Assembly (NCBI GenBank): GCA_031431125.1
Contig: JANPCX010000081.1
Coordinates: 1 to 52,166 of the forward strand
Reading direction: 5' to 3'
DNA: 52,166 bases
From: JANPCX01 sp031431125
Lineage (GTDB): Bacteria; Pseudomonadota; Gammaproteobacteria; Burkholderiales; Burkholderiaceae_C
Shown: positions 34,226-43,857 of the stretch, piece after piece
Layout of the letters: each line of letters begins with the position of its first letter
Position numbering within the stretch: the stretch's first letter is position 1
The notes under the pieces: model-generated
Database searches by the model: none
The model's input: the letters and a program-made list of their open reading frames with translations, nothing else
What the model was told of the DNA's origin: nothing
Translations under genes and position numbers: made by a program

Positions 34226-37200
34226 ATGTTGATCTCTTCCAACCTCGCTAAACCCGCCCCACTGCGAGCCAGGCTCGCTGCACCCGACCGAAATGAAAAC
34301 ACTGTTCTGGCGGAGTTTCTGGCTTCACTGCAAGGCGCGCTGCCTTGGTCCAAGGTATTGACGCGCGCACACCCCTGGGTGCAAGCAGTGCGTGACAACC
34401 CGGCCCCTTTTTGGGCCATGGAGTCCTTGCTGCGCGAGTACCCCATCAGCAGTGCCGAAGGTTTGGCCTTGATGCGTTTGGCCGAAGCTTTATTGCGTGT
34501 GCCGGACACCGCCACCGCCATTGCCCTGACGGCGGACCAGCTCGGCCGCGCCCAGTTTGACGGCAGCCACAGCGACGGCACCGGACCGCACAAATTGCTC
34601 GCCAGTTTGTCGGCCAACGCGATTGCTCTGTCCAAAAAATTCTTGCCCGATGCGCCCAACTCACAGGCACCTGGTTTATTCCAGCGTTTGGGCTCGCAAA
34701 CCGTGGTGGCCGCCACCGTCCGCGCCATTGAGCTCATGGGTCGTCAGTTTGTCTTGGGCCGTGACATCGCCGAGGCCTTGCGAGAGGCCGCCGCAGCGCG
34801 GAAAAAACAAGGCGGTTTGTGTTTCAGCTACGACATGTTGGGCGAAGGCGCCCGCACCGAGGCCGATGCGGTTCGGTATTTGGCCGCCTACCGTCAGGCC
34901 ATTGAAGCGATTGCGGCCGGCCGAAGCAGTGGCGGTCCGCAGCAGGGTGATGGTATTTCCATCAAGCTCAGTGCTTTGTTCACCCGTTATGAAGAAGCAC
35001 AACGTGAGCGGGTTTTTTCAGACTTGTTACCGCGTGTTTGGTCGCTGATAGAGCTTGCTGCAAAAGCCAACATCAATCTCACCATCGACGCCGAAGAAAG
35101 CGATCGTTTGGAGCTGTCGCTGGAGGTGTTTGAGCGTTTGGCGCAGCAAGTGGCCCAGAACTTTCCGCAGTGGGGCGGTTTTGGTTTGGCCATTCAGGCC
35201 TACCAAACCCGGGCACTGGAGGTGGTTCATGAAGTGGCGCGCATCGGCAAGCAGCTTGGCTTGGGTCTGATGGTTCGACTGGTCAAGGGAGCCTATTGGG
35301 ATGGAGAGATCAAGCGCGCCCAAGAGTTGGGGCTGCAGGGGTATCCGGTCTACACCCACAAACACCATACCGACATGTCTTATTTGGCCTGCGCTCAGGC
35401 CTTGCTGGTGTATGCGCCGAAAAAGGGTGCGCCCATCGCTGCGGGCAACATCTACCCCCAGTTCGCCACCCACAACGCCGCCACGATTGCGGCGGTGTTG
35501 AACCTCGCGGATGCACAAGGTGCGGCATTCGAGTTGCAGCGCCTGCACGGCATGGGTGAAGGTGTATACCGCGAGGTGATGCGTGATGTAGCGGTACCGG
35601 TTCGTGTGTACGCCCCAGTGGGCGAGCACCGAGACCTGCTCGCCTACTTGGTACGACGTTTGTTGGAAAACGGTGCCAACTCGTCTTTTGTGCACCAACT
35701 CTCGGACGAGACCGTCGACATCGACCTGCTGTTGGCCAGCCCCCTGCACATCAGCAACGAATCAGGTGTGCCGCCACCACTGGACATGTTTACCGACAGG
35801 CGCAATGCGGTCGGTGTTGACTTGACCAACCTGAGCGAACGGCTGCCCTTGGAGATGGCCGTGACACAAGCGGTGGTGACAGAGGTCCCCTGGTCCACCG
35901 TCGAGCAAGTCAATGCGGCCATGCAAGCCTTGTCCATAGGATTCCCTTCCTGGAACACAAGCACTGTTTCCCACCGTGCCACCATCTTGCGCCGCGCCGC
36001 CGACATGCTCGAAGCTCGGCTTCCCGAGTTCTGCGGTCTGCTGGTCACAGAAGCCTATAAAACCATGGGCGACTGTGTGGCAGAGGTGCGCGAGGCCGTG
36101 GACTTTTTCCGCTACTACGCGGTTCAAGCCGAGGGTTTGAAGAACGACTTTCCGGCACCCGGCCCGCAAGGCTTAGGCGTTTTCGTTTGCATCAGCCCGT
36201 GGAACTTTCCTTTGGCGATTTTTGCGGGGCAAGTTGCAGCCGCTTTGGTCACCGGCAACACCGTGGCCGCCAAACCGGCCGAACAAACACCCTACGTAGC
36301 TGAACGTTTGGTGGCCTTGCTGCATGAGGCGGGCCTGCCCCGCGACGCCCTCGTGATGTTGCACGGCCCCGGCGAAACCATAGGCGCTGCGCTGGTGGGA
36401 CACCCGAGCACAGCGGGTGTCTGTTTCACCGGCTCTACGGCGGTGGCCCAAATCATCAACCGCAGCTTGGCAGCACGAACCCGTGCGACGCCCCCGGTCT
36501 TGATTGCGGAAACCGGCGGCATCAACGCCATGGTGATGGACAGCAGCGCCCTGCCTGAGCAGGTGGTCGATGCCGTGGTGCAAAGCGCTTTTCGCTCAGC
36601 CGGTCAACGCTGCTCGGCGCTGCGTTTGTTGTGCGTGCACGAAGGCGTCGCAGATGCGGTGATCGACATGGTCCGTGGTGCACTGCTGGAGTTGAACGTA
36701 GGCGACCCTGCACTCTTCGCCACCGACGTGGGGCCGGTGATTGACGGCGAAGCCTTTGATGGCATTCGCGCCCACATCGCTCGCTTGCGAAAAGATTCAC
36801 GTTGCTTGGGCGAAACACCCGTCACCGCCAAAACACCGCGACTGATTGCGCCCATTGCTTTTGAGCTGGACCGCATCAGCGACATGCGCCAAGAAATTTT
36901 CGGACCGGTGTTGCACGTGGTGCGCTGGTCGGGTGAACCTGAAGCCGTCATTGAACAGATCAACGCCTTGGGTTATGGGCTGACCTTGGGAATTCAAACC
37001 CGCATCGACAGCCGCGCCCTGCAGTTGGCGGCCAAAGCGCATGTGGGCAATGTCTATATCAACCGCAACATGATAGGCGCGGTGGTGGGCGTGCAGCCGT
37101 TTGGTGGTGAAGGCTTGAGTGGCACCGGACCCAAAGCGGGCGGGCCGCACTATCTGTATCGCTTCTGTTCGGACGGCACACAAAGCGCCAGCGCTGCGGC

Positions 37201-37978
37201 CCCTGCCACGTCCACGGCCGCTTTCGACCTCATCGCACAAACAGCCGTCACCACTTTGCTGCGCGCAGTGCATCAGGGTACAGCAGTCACCGCTTTGCTG
37301 CAGAAATTGCATCAGGGCCACGCGCCTTGGAACGCACAAACCGTTTTGTCGCGTGTAGCCGTTTTGGAGCGCGCAGCGGCTCTGCTCTCGCCTGCCTTGC
37401 ACCAGCAAACCATCGCGGACTGGCAAACCTTGGCCCAACAAGCGCTGCGTCGTTTGTCGGTTCAGCCCCTACCGGGTCCCACAGGCGAGAAAAACGAGTT
37501 GCATCTGCACGGACGCGGCCTGTTTGCCATCCTGGTGACGGCCAACGCCAACCCGCGCACGCTCGCGCAGCAACTGGCAGCAGCGGTGATCACAGGCAAC
37601 GCCGTCGTATGGGTGGGGCCGCAGCAGGCGGGCGCCGAATCATGGACGGCGTCTTTGCACCAAGCCGGTTTGCCACTCAACGCCTTGGGCGTTTTACCGG
37701 GCGAGCCCGGCCAGCTTGAAGCGGTATTGGGTTGCGGTGAATTGGCCGGTGTGGCTTTGGACAGCGCGGCCGAAGTGGGAAGGCTGAGCCATCAACTTGC
37801 ATCAAGAACAGGTGCCCTCTTGCCTTTGGTCTGCGGTGGCGTGACTCAAAACAACGACACGGGCTCAGCACTGGGCCGTTTGTTGTTGCGTTTTATGGCC
37901 GAACAAACCATCACGATCAACACCGCTGCGGCCGGGGGCAATGTGGAGTTGCTCGCGCGTGCGGCGACGGCGGGGTAG
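34226..37978 (+). CDS. putA: Bifunctional proline dehydrogenase/P5C dehydrogenase
   Basis: A 1250-residue enzyme that oxidises proline to glutamate in two steps. The proline dehydrogenase barrel (about 190-480) shows GGFGLAIQAYQTRA, RLVKGAYWDGEIKRAQ (about 350) and FELQRLHGMGEGVY. The aldehyde dehydrogenase (about 560-1030) shows ISPWNFPLA, FTGSTAVAQ and catalytic Cys in SAGQRCSALR (about 795). A further 200-residue dehydrogenase-like C-terminal domain follows. The N-terminal ribbon-helix-helix DNA-binding domain of E. coli PutA is absent, so it should not repress itself. AGGA lies about 8 nt before the ATG. Confidence 0.96.
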   Translation: MLISSNLAKPAPLRARLAAPDRNENTVLAEFLASLQGALPWSKVLTRAHPWVQAVRDNPAPFWAMESLLREYPISSAEGLALMRLAEALLRVPDTATAIALTADQLGRAQFDGSHSDGTGPHKLLASLSANAIALSKKFLPDAPNSQAPGLFQRLGSQTVVAATVRAIELMGRQFVLGRDIAEALREAAAARKKQGGLCFSYDMLGEGARTEADAVRYLAAYRQAIEAIAAGRSSGGPQQGDGISIKLSALFTRYEEAQRERVFSDLLPRVWSLIELAAKANINLTIDAEESDRLELSLEVFERLAQQVAQNFPQWGGFGLAIQAYQTRALEVVHEVARIGKQLGLGLMVRLVKGAYWDGEIKRAQELGLQGYPVYTHKHHTDMSYLACAQALLVYAPKKGAPIAAGNIYPQFATHNAATIAAVLNLADAQGAAFELQRLHGMGEGVYREVMRDVAVPVRVYAPVGEHRDLLAYLVRRLLENGANSSFVHQLSDETVDIDLLLASPLHISNESGVPPPLDMFTDRRNAVGVDLTNLSERLPLEMAVTQAVVTEVPWSTVEQVNAAMQALSIGFPSWNTSTVSHRATILRRAADMLEARLPEFCGLLVTEAYKTMGDCVAEVREAVDFFRYYAVQAEGLKNDFPAPGPQGLGVFVCISPWNFPLAIFAGQVAAALVTGNTVAAKPAEQTPYVAERLVALLHEAGLPRDALVMLHGPGETIGAALVGHPSTAGVCFTGSTAVAQIINRSLAARTRATPPVLIAETGGINAMVMDSSALPEQVVDAVVQSAFRSAGQRCSALRLLCVHEGVADAVIDMVRGALLELNVGDPALFATDVGPVIDGEAFDGIRAHIARLRKDSRCLGETPVTAKTPRLIAPIAFELDRISDMRQEIFGPVLHVVRWSGEPEAVIEQINALGYGLTLGIQTRIDSRALQLAAKAHVGNVYINRNMIGAVVGVQPFGGEGLSGTGPKAGGPHYLYRFCSDGTQSASAAAPATSTAAFDLIAQTAVTTLLRAVHQGTAVTALLQKLHQGHAPWNAQTVLSRVAVLERAAALLSPALHQQTIADWQTLAQQALRRLSVQPLPGPTGEKNELHLHGRGLFAILVTANANPRTLAQQLAAAVITGNAVVWVGPQQAGAESWTASLHQAGLPLNALGVLPGEPGQLEAVLGCGELAGVALDSAAEVGRLSHQLASRTGALLPLVCGGVTQNNDTGSALGRLLLRFMAEQTITINTAAAGGNVELLARAATAG

Positions 37979-37984
37979 TCGCGA

Positions 37985-38953
37985 TCACTGCTGAACAACA
38001 GCTTTCACCACGGCGGTGGCCACGGGCAATCCAGCCGCCTTCCAGCTGTAAATGCCGCCTCGGTACCAGCCCACTTGGCTGTAGCCCAAACGCCGTGCCC
38101 GCAGCGCAGCGTTCACTGAAAACCAGCAGGCACGGCCCTGGCAGTAGAAAACTACGGGTTTGTTGATGTCGGGGCTGAGTTGTTTAAGCAGGCCCGCAAA
38201 TCGGGCCTCATAGTCTTTGTCAAAAGCGGTGTCGTCAAAGGCCAACCCCCCCCGGTACAAACTGCGCGCCATCGGAATAACGTCATAGCTGCTGCCCACG
38301 TCAATCACCAGCGGTGGGCTCGGACCCATGAGTGCGCGCACCAAGTCCTGGGTGTAGTAGGTGGTGACGCCATCAATCTGCGGTGGCGTTTCGCCCGAGG
38401 GGCTGGCGCCGGTCCGCAGGGCGTTCGCGGTGACCCAGCTTGAACCGAGCTCCTCCGAACCAAAGAACCGTCTACCCGGGAGCGTCAGCGCAGCGAACGC
38501 CTGCCGGTGTCCGGACAACGCAGTGGCCGTCCAAGCGCGGATGTCTTTCCCATCAACGGTTTGAACTTCGCACAGGCGGATCGCCACACGAGAAATATGG
38601 TTGCAGTTGTAGACGGCCCGCAAGAAAGCTTGTTGCGGGCCCGCCAGGCCCGAAGAAACGCCCGCACCATCTTCCACAACCGGCGTTGCCAAGGCCTTGT
38701 GGGGTGATGCGGCGGCATAGTCGGCAAACATCCTCTGGCACTGAGAATCGTTTTTTGAACACTGCTGCTGACTCAGGCCCGACAACGAAGCCGGTGTGGT
38801 CAGGGGCAAGGACGCCATCGGTTTTCCGAACATGGTGTTGTCCCGCAGAAACTGATCGTTGGCGGTTGAACCCGGCCCCGTTGTCACGCAGCCCACCAAA
38901 CACAGCCCCACAACCACCCCAGCCAGACGGGACCAATTCGAGCGGTGTGGCAT
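37985..38953 (-). CDS. Lipoprotein with C-terminal rhodanese-like domain
   Basis: A 322-residue protein with a lipoprotein signal (GVVVGLCLVGC, cleaved before the Cys) and a C-terminal rhodanese fold (about 215-315). The catalytic-loop Cys is in YCQGRACWFS, followed by VGWYRGGIYSWKAAGLPV. This resembles the 'CXXCW' rhodanese-like proteins, though the spacing here is Cys-x4-Cys-Trp. The middle part is unrecognised. ATG 38953 is chosen because it gives a clean lipoprotein signal. It is last in the envelope operon; its stop is 6 bp from the putA stop. Confidence 0.75.
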   Translation of the reverse strand: MPHRSNWSRLAGVVVGLCLVGCVTTGPGSTANDQFLRDNTMFGKPMASLPLTTPASLSGLSQQQCSKNDSQCQRMFADYAAASPHKALATPVVEDGAGVSSGLAGPQQAFLRAVYNCNHISRVAIRLCEVQTVDGKDIRAWTATALSGHRQAFAALTLPGRRFFGSEELGSSWVTANALRTGASPSGETPPQIDGVTTYYTQDLVRALMGPSPPLVIDVGSSYDVIPMARSLYRGGLAFDDTAFDKDYEARFAGLLKQLSPDINKPVVFYCQGRACWFSVNAALRARRLGYSQVGWYRGGIYSWKAAGLPVATAVVKAVVQQ

Positions 38954-39024
38954 GCCGTCTTTGTACGGTGAAAAAAGGATTGCTGGCATCGCCGCGTCCA
39001 TGCTCGCTAATGGAAATGATGTGT

Positions 39025-40020
39025 TCAATGCATCGCCCATTGGGGGCAAGCTTGCATGGGATTGTCACGCTGCAAAGCGTCGGACACCAGGGCCCAGTAG
39101 TGCTGTAGGGGCCTGTCGATGCCTTTGACACGCAAGGAGTGATCCGCCTCGGCAAACACTGCGACACACAGCGGCCGGTTCTGTGCACGAGCACGCCACT
39201 CAAACTGCCGCAGCGCCGTCAACGGAACGACTTCGTCCTGGCCACCAAACGCCAGCATCAGCGGGTGGTGTGCGGCAAGCAACGCGTCGCTGTACCGCCA
39301 GGCCACCAAACTGCGCCAGTAAGCCATGCTGCGGCCCGCCCAGATCTGAGCATCTGGCACATCGGGGTCGGCCGTGTTTTTCAGCAGGTTCACCACAAAA
39401 TCCCGAGCGCCCAATTTTTCCGCCTGCGCAGACAAAGCCTCCAGCGGATCGAGCCCGCTGCTGCCGAGCAAAACCAGCAGCTTGACTTGGGGCAGTTCGG
39501 CGGCAATCACCGCGAGCAGCTCGGCCCCTTCGGAGATACCCACCAAGGCCATGGGTTGGTTGTCACGCAGGGGATGGTGTTGTAGGTGCCAGCGGATGAA
39601 AGCCGTGGCGTCCAACGCCCATTGTTTTAAGTTGTCATCGCGCAAAAAGGCGGCGGAGCATGTGGTTGGATCGGTTTGCCAGCGCAGAGCATCAACATGC
39701 CGTTTGTGGGGGACAACAACCTCACCGTTACCCAGGCCCTGGAAATAGTCTATGGCGATGCTGGCCAGCCCATTGCAGCCTGAGCCAGGCAGGACATACA
39801 CCCGATGCTGCGGCGGAGCGACCACGCCCCAGTGGCTGGGCCGGAGCGCGACATAGTTCAACACGCCACCATCGGGCAGAACAAAACGCGCAGGCGTTGG
39901 AGAAATAGAAACCGCCCCGGTCTCTGAGAGCAACGGGGCGGTGAGGTCAGCGGTTGGGCTTGCACAGGCCACCAAGGTGAGCAGGCCGATCAGCGCGCCG
40001 ACACGCAATCGGTCAAACAC
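39025..40020 (-). CDS. Lipoprotein alpha/beta hydrolase
   Basis: A 331-residue protein starting at GTG 40020, one base after the upstream stop. It has a lipoprotein signal (ALIGLLTLVAC) and an alpha/beta-hydrolase domain with the nucleophile elbow VGISEGAEL, a candidate Asp in GGQDEVVPL and His in AEADHSLRV. The longer frame to 40149 lies inside the preceding gene. I infer a membrane-anchored esterase- or peptidase-like enzyme of unknown substrate. Next gene starts 71 bp downstream. Confidence 0.72.
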   Translation of the reverse strand: MFDRLRVGALIGLLTLVACASPTADLTAPLLSETGAVSISPTPARFVLPDGGVLNYVALRPSHWGVVAPPQHRVYVLPGSGCNGLASIAIDYFQGLGNGEVVVPHKRHVDALRWQTDPTTCSAAFLRDDNLKQWALDATAFIRWHLQHHPLRDNQPMALVGISEGAELLAVIAAELPQVKLLVLLGSSGLDPLEALSAQAEKLGARDFVVNLLKNTADPDVPDAQIWAGRSMAYWRSLVAWRYSDALLAAHHPLMLAFGGQDEVVPLTALRQFEWRARAQNRPLCVAVFAEADHSLRVKGIDRPLQHYWALVSDALQRDNPMQACPQWAMH

Positions 40021-40021
40021 C

Positions 40022-40903
40022 TCACTTGAACACCATGGTAGGCGGCTCGGCTGGCCTGACCATCGGTGCGGCCGGTGCCGCCGTTGGTGTGTTGCCAGCA
40101 CCCGCCGCTGAGCCAATAGGCGGGCTGCCTTTGGGACCGAGCTGATCAACCAACTGCGAATAAACGCTGTCGGCCAAACTCAGTGAGGTGGCGCGGATGA
40201 CCTTGCCGCGGTTCGGGACCACCACGTCACCGCGGTTGCTCAGAATTTTCACCTCTTGACCATTGCCTTGGGCACTGAAGGCAGCGCTGATCTCCAAGGT
40301 TTTGGTGTTGATGACACTGAAGTCACTGATCAAGTCCAGGCTGAACAAATACGAGGCGCTGGTGCTGCCCTGCAATGGCGAGAGTTCGTTGCGAAACTCA
40401 ATGCTGGACACGGTGCCAAACAAAACATAGTCGGCACCCGAGAACTCACCTTTTTTGATGCGGGTCACGATGTCGTGCACGCTGGGCTGACGCACGGGCT
40501 TGGCAGGCGCTTTGCCAGTCTGCATTTGGTGCAGCACTTGTTCGGCCTTGGTGGACTGCGGTGCGCCGCCGTCAAATGCACGGGCTTGAATCAGTTTCAC
40601 GCCGCCGCCTTTGAGCAAGGAGCCTTTGATGTCGGCGGTGAAATTGCGCAGCTCGCCTTGTTCAATGTAGGAGTAGCTGCCAGCGGCATAGGTCACGTCG
40701 GCCGAGCGGTTGGCACTCAAGGTGTAGGGCGTGGCGTGCACATTCGATTGGGTGCGAATTTGCGCCACTTCGAAGTACTCACGTACACGTTCTGAGTAGG
40801 CCAGGTCGGTCACCGCCACGCTGGGGGTGCGCTGCGCCAGGGTCGCCGTGCTCGTCACCAAAGTGGACAGCAGCAGGCCGATGAGGGGAAGGGTTTTGAT
40901 CAT
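40022..40903 (-). CDS. Secreted CsgG/LpoB-like protein
   Basis: A 293-residue protein with a signal peptide (cleaved near TLAQR) but no lipobox. The domain (about 30-255) has PSVAVTDLAY, ADYVLFGTVSSIEFRNE and DFSVINTKTLEISAAFSAQG, similar to the nucleotide-binding-like fold of CsgG and LpoB. The tail is Pro/Ala-rich. GGGAG lies about 6 nt before ATG 40903. It follows lpoB by 27 bp. The fold assignment is by pattern only. Confidence 0.65.
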   Translation of the reverse strand: MIKTLPLIGLLLSTLVTSTATLAQRTPSVAVTDLAYSERVREYFEVAQIRTQSNVHATPYTLSANRSADVTYAAGSYSYIEQGELRNFTADIKGSLLKGGGVKLIQARAFDGGAPQSTKAEQVLHQMQTGKAPAKPVRQPSVHDIVTRIKKGEFSGADYVLFGTVSSIEFRNELSPLQGSTSASYLFSLDLISDFSVINTKTLEISAAFSAQGNGQEVKILSNRGDVVVPNRGKVIRATSLSLADSVYSQLVDQLGPKGSPPIGSAAGAGNTPTAAPAAPMVRPAEPPTMVFK

Positions 40904-40930
40904 GGTGTCTCCCGTTGATGGCAAGGTGAA

Positions 40931-41542
40931 TCAGCGTTTGCTGGTCTTGCGGATTTCTTTCTCGTCTTGCCACTCAATGGTGCCTTCTTCCACGTCATAC
41001 ATCTTGAGCGTGAATTTATAGAACACGTCTTTGGTGGTGTTGTTTTGTTTGACGATGGAGGTCAACTCGCCTTCAATGCTGTACTTGGCACCCTTCATGT
41101 TGCCGACCTTGGCCGTGGTGCCTTGTTTGTACAGGCCGCTTTGGTTTTGGCGCTGCAGCTCGTCCACACCGGCTTGCATCTCAGAAATGCTGCGGGTGAA
41201 ACGCACCTTGCCGCTTTTGACCAAGGCGGTTTGAATCGAGTTCATGACGTTGGTGGTGTCAATGTACTCACTGGTTTTATTGCGCACGGTGGAGATGGTG
41301 ACCGTGGGGCGACCCGTGAAAATCGGCGTCTCCAAGAGCGAGCCCGTCATTCTTTCAGCGATGAGCTGCAAGTCGGTGGAGCCGAACTCGTTGGTGACCA
41401 GCTCAACGGCCTTGCTGTCGCCGTAATTCACTTGCCGGTCAAAACGTACGACGGGTGAGGAGACTTTGGTTTCGCAGGCCGCGAGCAGCAAAGTCGCTGC
41501 CAAAACGCCCAGCAGAGTGCGTGCTTGTGGGTTGAGGTTCAT
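40931..41542 (-). CDS. lpoB: Penicillin-binding-protein activator LpoB
   Basis: A 203-residue lipoprotein (lipobox LLLAAC) with the LpoB pattern: FGSTDLQLIAERMTGSLL, NKTSEYIDTTNVMNSIQTAL, KYSIEGELTSIVKQ and LKMYDVEEGTIEWQDEKEIRK. In E. coli LpoB spans the periplasm and activates PBP1b. The long disordered linker of the E. coli protein is short here. GGGAG precedes ATG 41542. ycfL is directly upstream, as in E. coli. Confidence 0.9.
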   Translation of the reverse strand: MNLNPQARTLLGVLAATLLLAACETKVSSPVVRFDRQVNYGDSKAVELVTNEFGSTDLQLIAERMTGSLLETPIFTGRPTVTISTVRNKTSEYIDTTNVMNSIQTALVKSGKVRFTRSISEMQAGVDELQRQNQSGLYKQGTTAKVGNMKGAKYSIEGELTSIVKQNNTTKDVFYKFTLKMYDVEEGTIEWQDEKEIRKTSKR

Positions 41543-41580
41543 GAATACTCCCTTGTTTGTTAACGGTACTGACCGGTACT

Positions 41581-41976
41581 TCAGCGCTTTTCGACGTTCA
41601 TTTCCAGGCGGAAATCGACCACATTCATGCCGGGCGCGGTGCCGCGCAGGTACTGCGACTGCTCTCCGTACATCACGAGGGGTTTCCAAACCTCACCGTC
41701 ACCCACTTGCATGCCCGAGGCATCCAACCAGCGGTAGCGCCAAAACACCTGGCGATCGGCCTTTTCAGTGTTGAGCAGCTCAGTTTGCACCACCAGGATG
41801 TCGCTGCGTTTTTGGGCGCGCATGTCGACGATCTTCACCCCATAGGCTTCGCCACGCAGCATCAACTTGCTGGCGGCACTGCCCGCCTCCGGCGGTGCAG
41901 CCGGAACGGCTTGTGCGCTCGCCCACTGGCAAGCTGCCGCCAAGACCACGGTTATCAAGGTTCGTGTGGAATTCAT
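41581..41976 (-). CDS. ycfL: YcfL (DUF1425) family secreted protein
   Basis: A 131-residue protein with a signal peptide (cleaved near ASAQA) and the DUF1425 immunoglobulin-like pattern (AYGVKIVDMRAQ, VQTELLNTEKADRQVFWRYRWLDASGMQVG, LRGTAPG). In E. coli ycfL also precedes lpoB. The function is unknown. The start is fixed by AGGAGG about 6 nt before ATG 41976; the frame open upstream lies in the leader. Confidence 0.88.
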   Translation of the reverse strand: MNSTRTLITVVLAAACQWASAQAVPAAPPEAGSAASKLMLRGEAYGVKIVDMRAQKRSDILVVQTELLNTEKADRQVFWRYRWLDASGMQVGDGEVWKPLVMYGEQSQYLRGTAPGMNVVDFRLEMNVEKR

Positions 41977-42085
41977 AGAGATCCTCCTGAGTTTTGCTGT
42001 GTTTCGGTAGACAAGTGACAACGAGTGAGAGCCTATGGGGGTTGACCGCCCTGTCGCAAGGAGTAACACACTCGAGTCACGGTCC

Positions 42086-43714
42086 TCATGGTGCAGGGAC
42101 TTTGGTCGGCACACCACCCGCAGGTTTAACACCCGATTTTGTCGCGGGTGCCGTGGACGGCGCAGGGGTGGCTGCAGGCGCGGGTGTGGTCGCGCTGCCC
42201 TTGCCAGTGGACACGGGGGTGACGGCAGCACGAGCAGGACGGGTTGCCGGTGTCGTGGCGGTGCTGCGGTTGGTGGTTGATATCACACGCGTCGTTTCGG
42301 CAGGTTTAGCGGCCTCGGGCGCCACAACGGCTGTGGCACCGGCGACGATTTTCCCGAAGCTGGCCACGTCGCCCACCACCAAATTGTTGGTGTAAACGCG
42401 AACAGGCACCAACGCATACTGACCATCAATCACCACCGGTTCAGGCAATTCACGCCCATCAATGCTGATTTTGTGCGTACCCGGCGGCAAATAGGCGCGG
42501 GCCACATAGACACGCTCAGGCAGCATGCGCCACATGCGGTCATCGGCTTGTTCCGTGGCAATGGAGGCCACGGCCGTGACCAAGCCACCCAACACGCCCA
42601 GTTTCTTTTGCGCTTGGTCTTGGATCACGCCTTTGGTGATGGCACGTGTGAAAGTGCGCACCATCATGGCGGGCATCTCGTCTTTGAGCGCGCGGCGCGC
42701 CATCACATTGAAATCCACCACCGCCTGCGTTTTGACCTGCGTATTGGCCACGCTGATGTTATTGATGTAGGGAGAGTTGGACGGCTGGATCACCGGATAC
42801 GCCACCGACACACTGACGATGCCGCGCCCTGTGGGCACGGGAAAAGTAAAGTTCGTCGACTTGCGGGGCGGCGCCGAACCTGCCTCCACCAAGAACAACA
42901 CATCGGTCATTTTTTGACGGCGACGGTGGGTGAAGCTGGTGCGCTGGTCCAAACCACGCAGCCCTTCTTCTAGAATGGCGGCATTGGGGTTGAGTTCAAT
43001 CGCTTTGCGGTAACCCGGCGCAGCCAAGCCCGGTTCGTTGAGCACCTCGTACAAAAAACCCGCCAGGTAGTGACTCAGTGCGTTTTGGTAGCCATTTTTC
43101 AGCGCCAAAACAGCCGGGTCTTCCAGCGTTTCTACGGGGTAGCCGTTGAGCTCCTTGCCGCCCACTTTGGCACCGTTCTTCTTGGCTTCTTCCTCGGCCG
43201 CAACCAGCTCCTTGGCGCGCAGCTCTGCAATGATGGCTTCGCGTTCGTGCGTGCGTTTGACGTCCACGCGCGCATTGTCCCAGTCACCCACTGCCATGCG
43301 GTTCAAGGCCAAACGTGTGGTGAGCATGACTTTTTCGTAGTCTTGGCCCTCGTAAGACTTCAAGCGCTCACTGATGATGGAAGCGCCCACGGTGCCCAGC
43401 AGTTTTTCTGGGGATGTCTTGGCAGTTTGCTCCCAAGTTTTCACTTGTTCGTCGGCCACCATATAGGCAGCGGTGCTATCGCCATAACGTTTGGCCAAAC
43501 GCAACAGCTCGCCCCGTTCCAGGTTGTAGAGCAGTTCTTTTTTGGCCGAATCACTGGAAGCCGACGCTTCAAGCTGCTGCAACGCAGAGCTGACGCTGCC
43601 GGATTCCGCTGTGGCTTGTGCTCCGCCAACGACGCTGTTGTGGCTTTGCATGGTGGCGCATCCCACCAGCATGGCCAAGGAACCCACAGCGATCACACTT
43701 GAAATTTTTCTCAC
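42086..43714 (-). CDS. COG3014-like outer-membrane lipoprotein
   Basis: A 542-residue lipoprotein (lipobox AMLVGC) with helical repeats in the first 250 residues (LLYNLERGELLRLAKRYGDS, SHYLAGFLYEVLNEPGLAAPGYRKAIELNPN, TPR-like). A beta-rich domain follows, then a low-complexity Thr/Pro/Ala tail of about 90 residues. The second GTG (43714) is used because GGGAG lies 5 nt before it; the first GTG overlaps that site. First gene of the envelope operon; divergent from proC. The function is unknown. Confidence 0.78.
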   Translation of the reverse strand: MRKISSVIAVGSLAMLVGCATMQSHNSVVGGAQATAESGSVSSALQQLEASASSDSAKKELLYNLERGELLRLAKRYGDSTAAYMVADEQVKTWEQTAKTSPEKLLGTVGASIISERLKSYEGQDYEKVMLTTRLALNRMAVGDWDNARVDVKRTHEREAIIAELRAKELVAAEEEAKKNGAKVGGKELNGYPVETLEDPAVLALKNGYQNALSHYLAGFLYEVLNEPGLAAPGYRKAIELNPNAAILEEGLRGLDQRTSFTHRRRQKMTDVLFLVEAGSAPPRKSTNFTFPVPTGRGIVSVSVAYPVIQPSNSPYINNISVANTQVKTQAVVDFNVMARRALKDEMPAMMVRTFTRAITKGVIQDQAQKKLGVLGGLVTAVASIATEQADDRMWRMLPERVYVARAYLPPGTHKISIDGRELPEPVVIDGQYALVPVRVYTNNLVVGDVASFGKIVAGATAVVAPEAAKPAETTRVISTTNRSTATTPATRPARAAVTPVSTGKGSATTPAPAATPAPSTAPATKSGVKPAGGVPTKVPAP

Positions 43715-43857
43715 ACCCACTCCCGTTGGTCACTTTGCGTCCTGTAATTTAACCCCTGCGGCAGGAATCGGCCATCCGTCGTTTGAGGGGTGGGGTGCCG
43801 GGACAGGCAAGTTACCGACCACCTCAGCTGGCTGCCAACTACCCCTAAACTGTCGTG

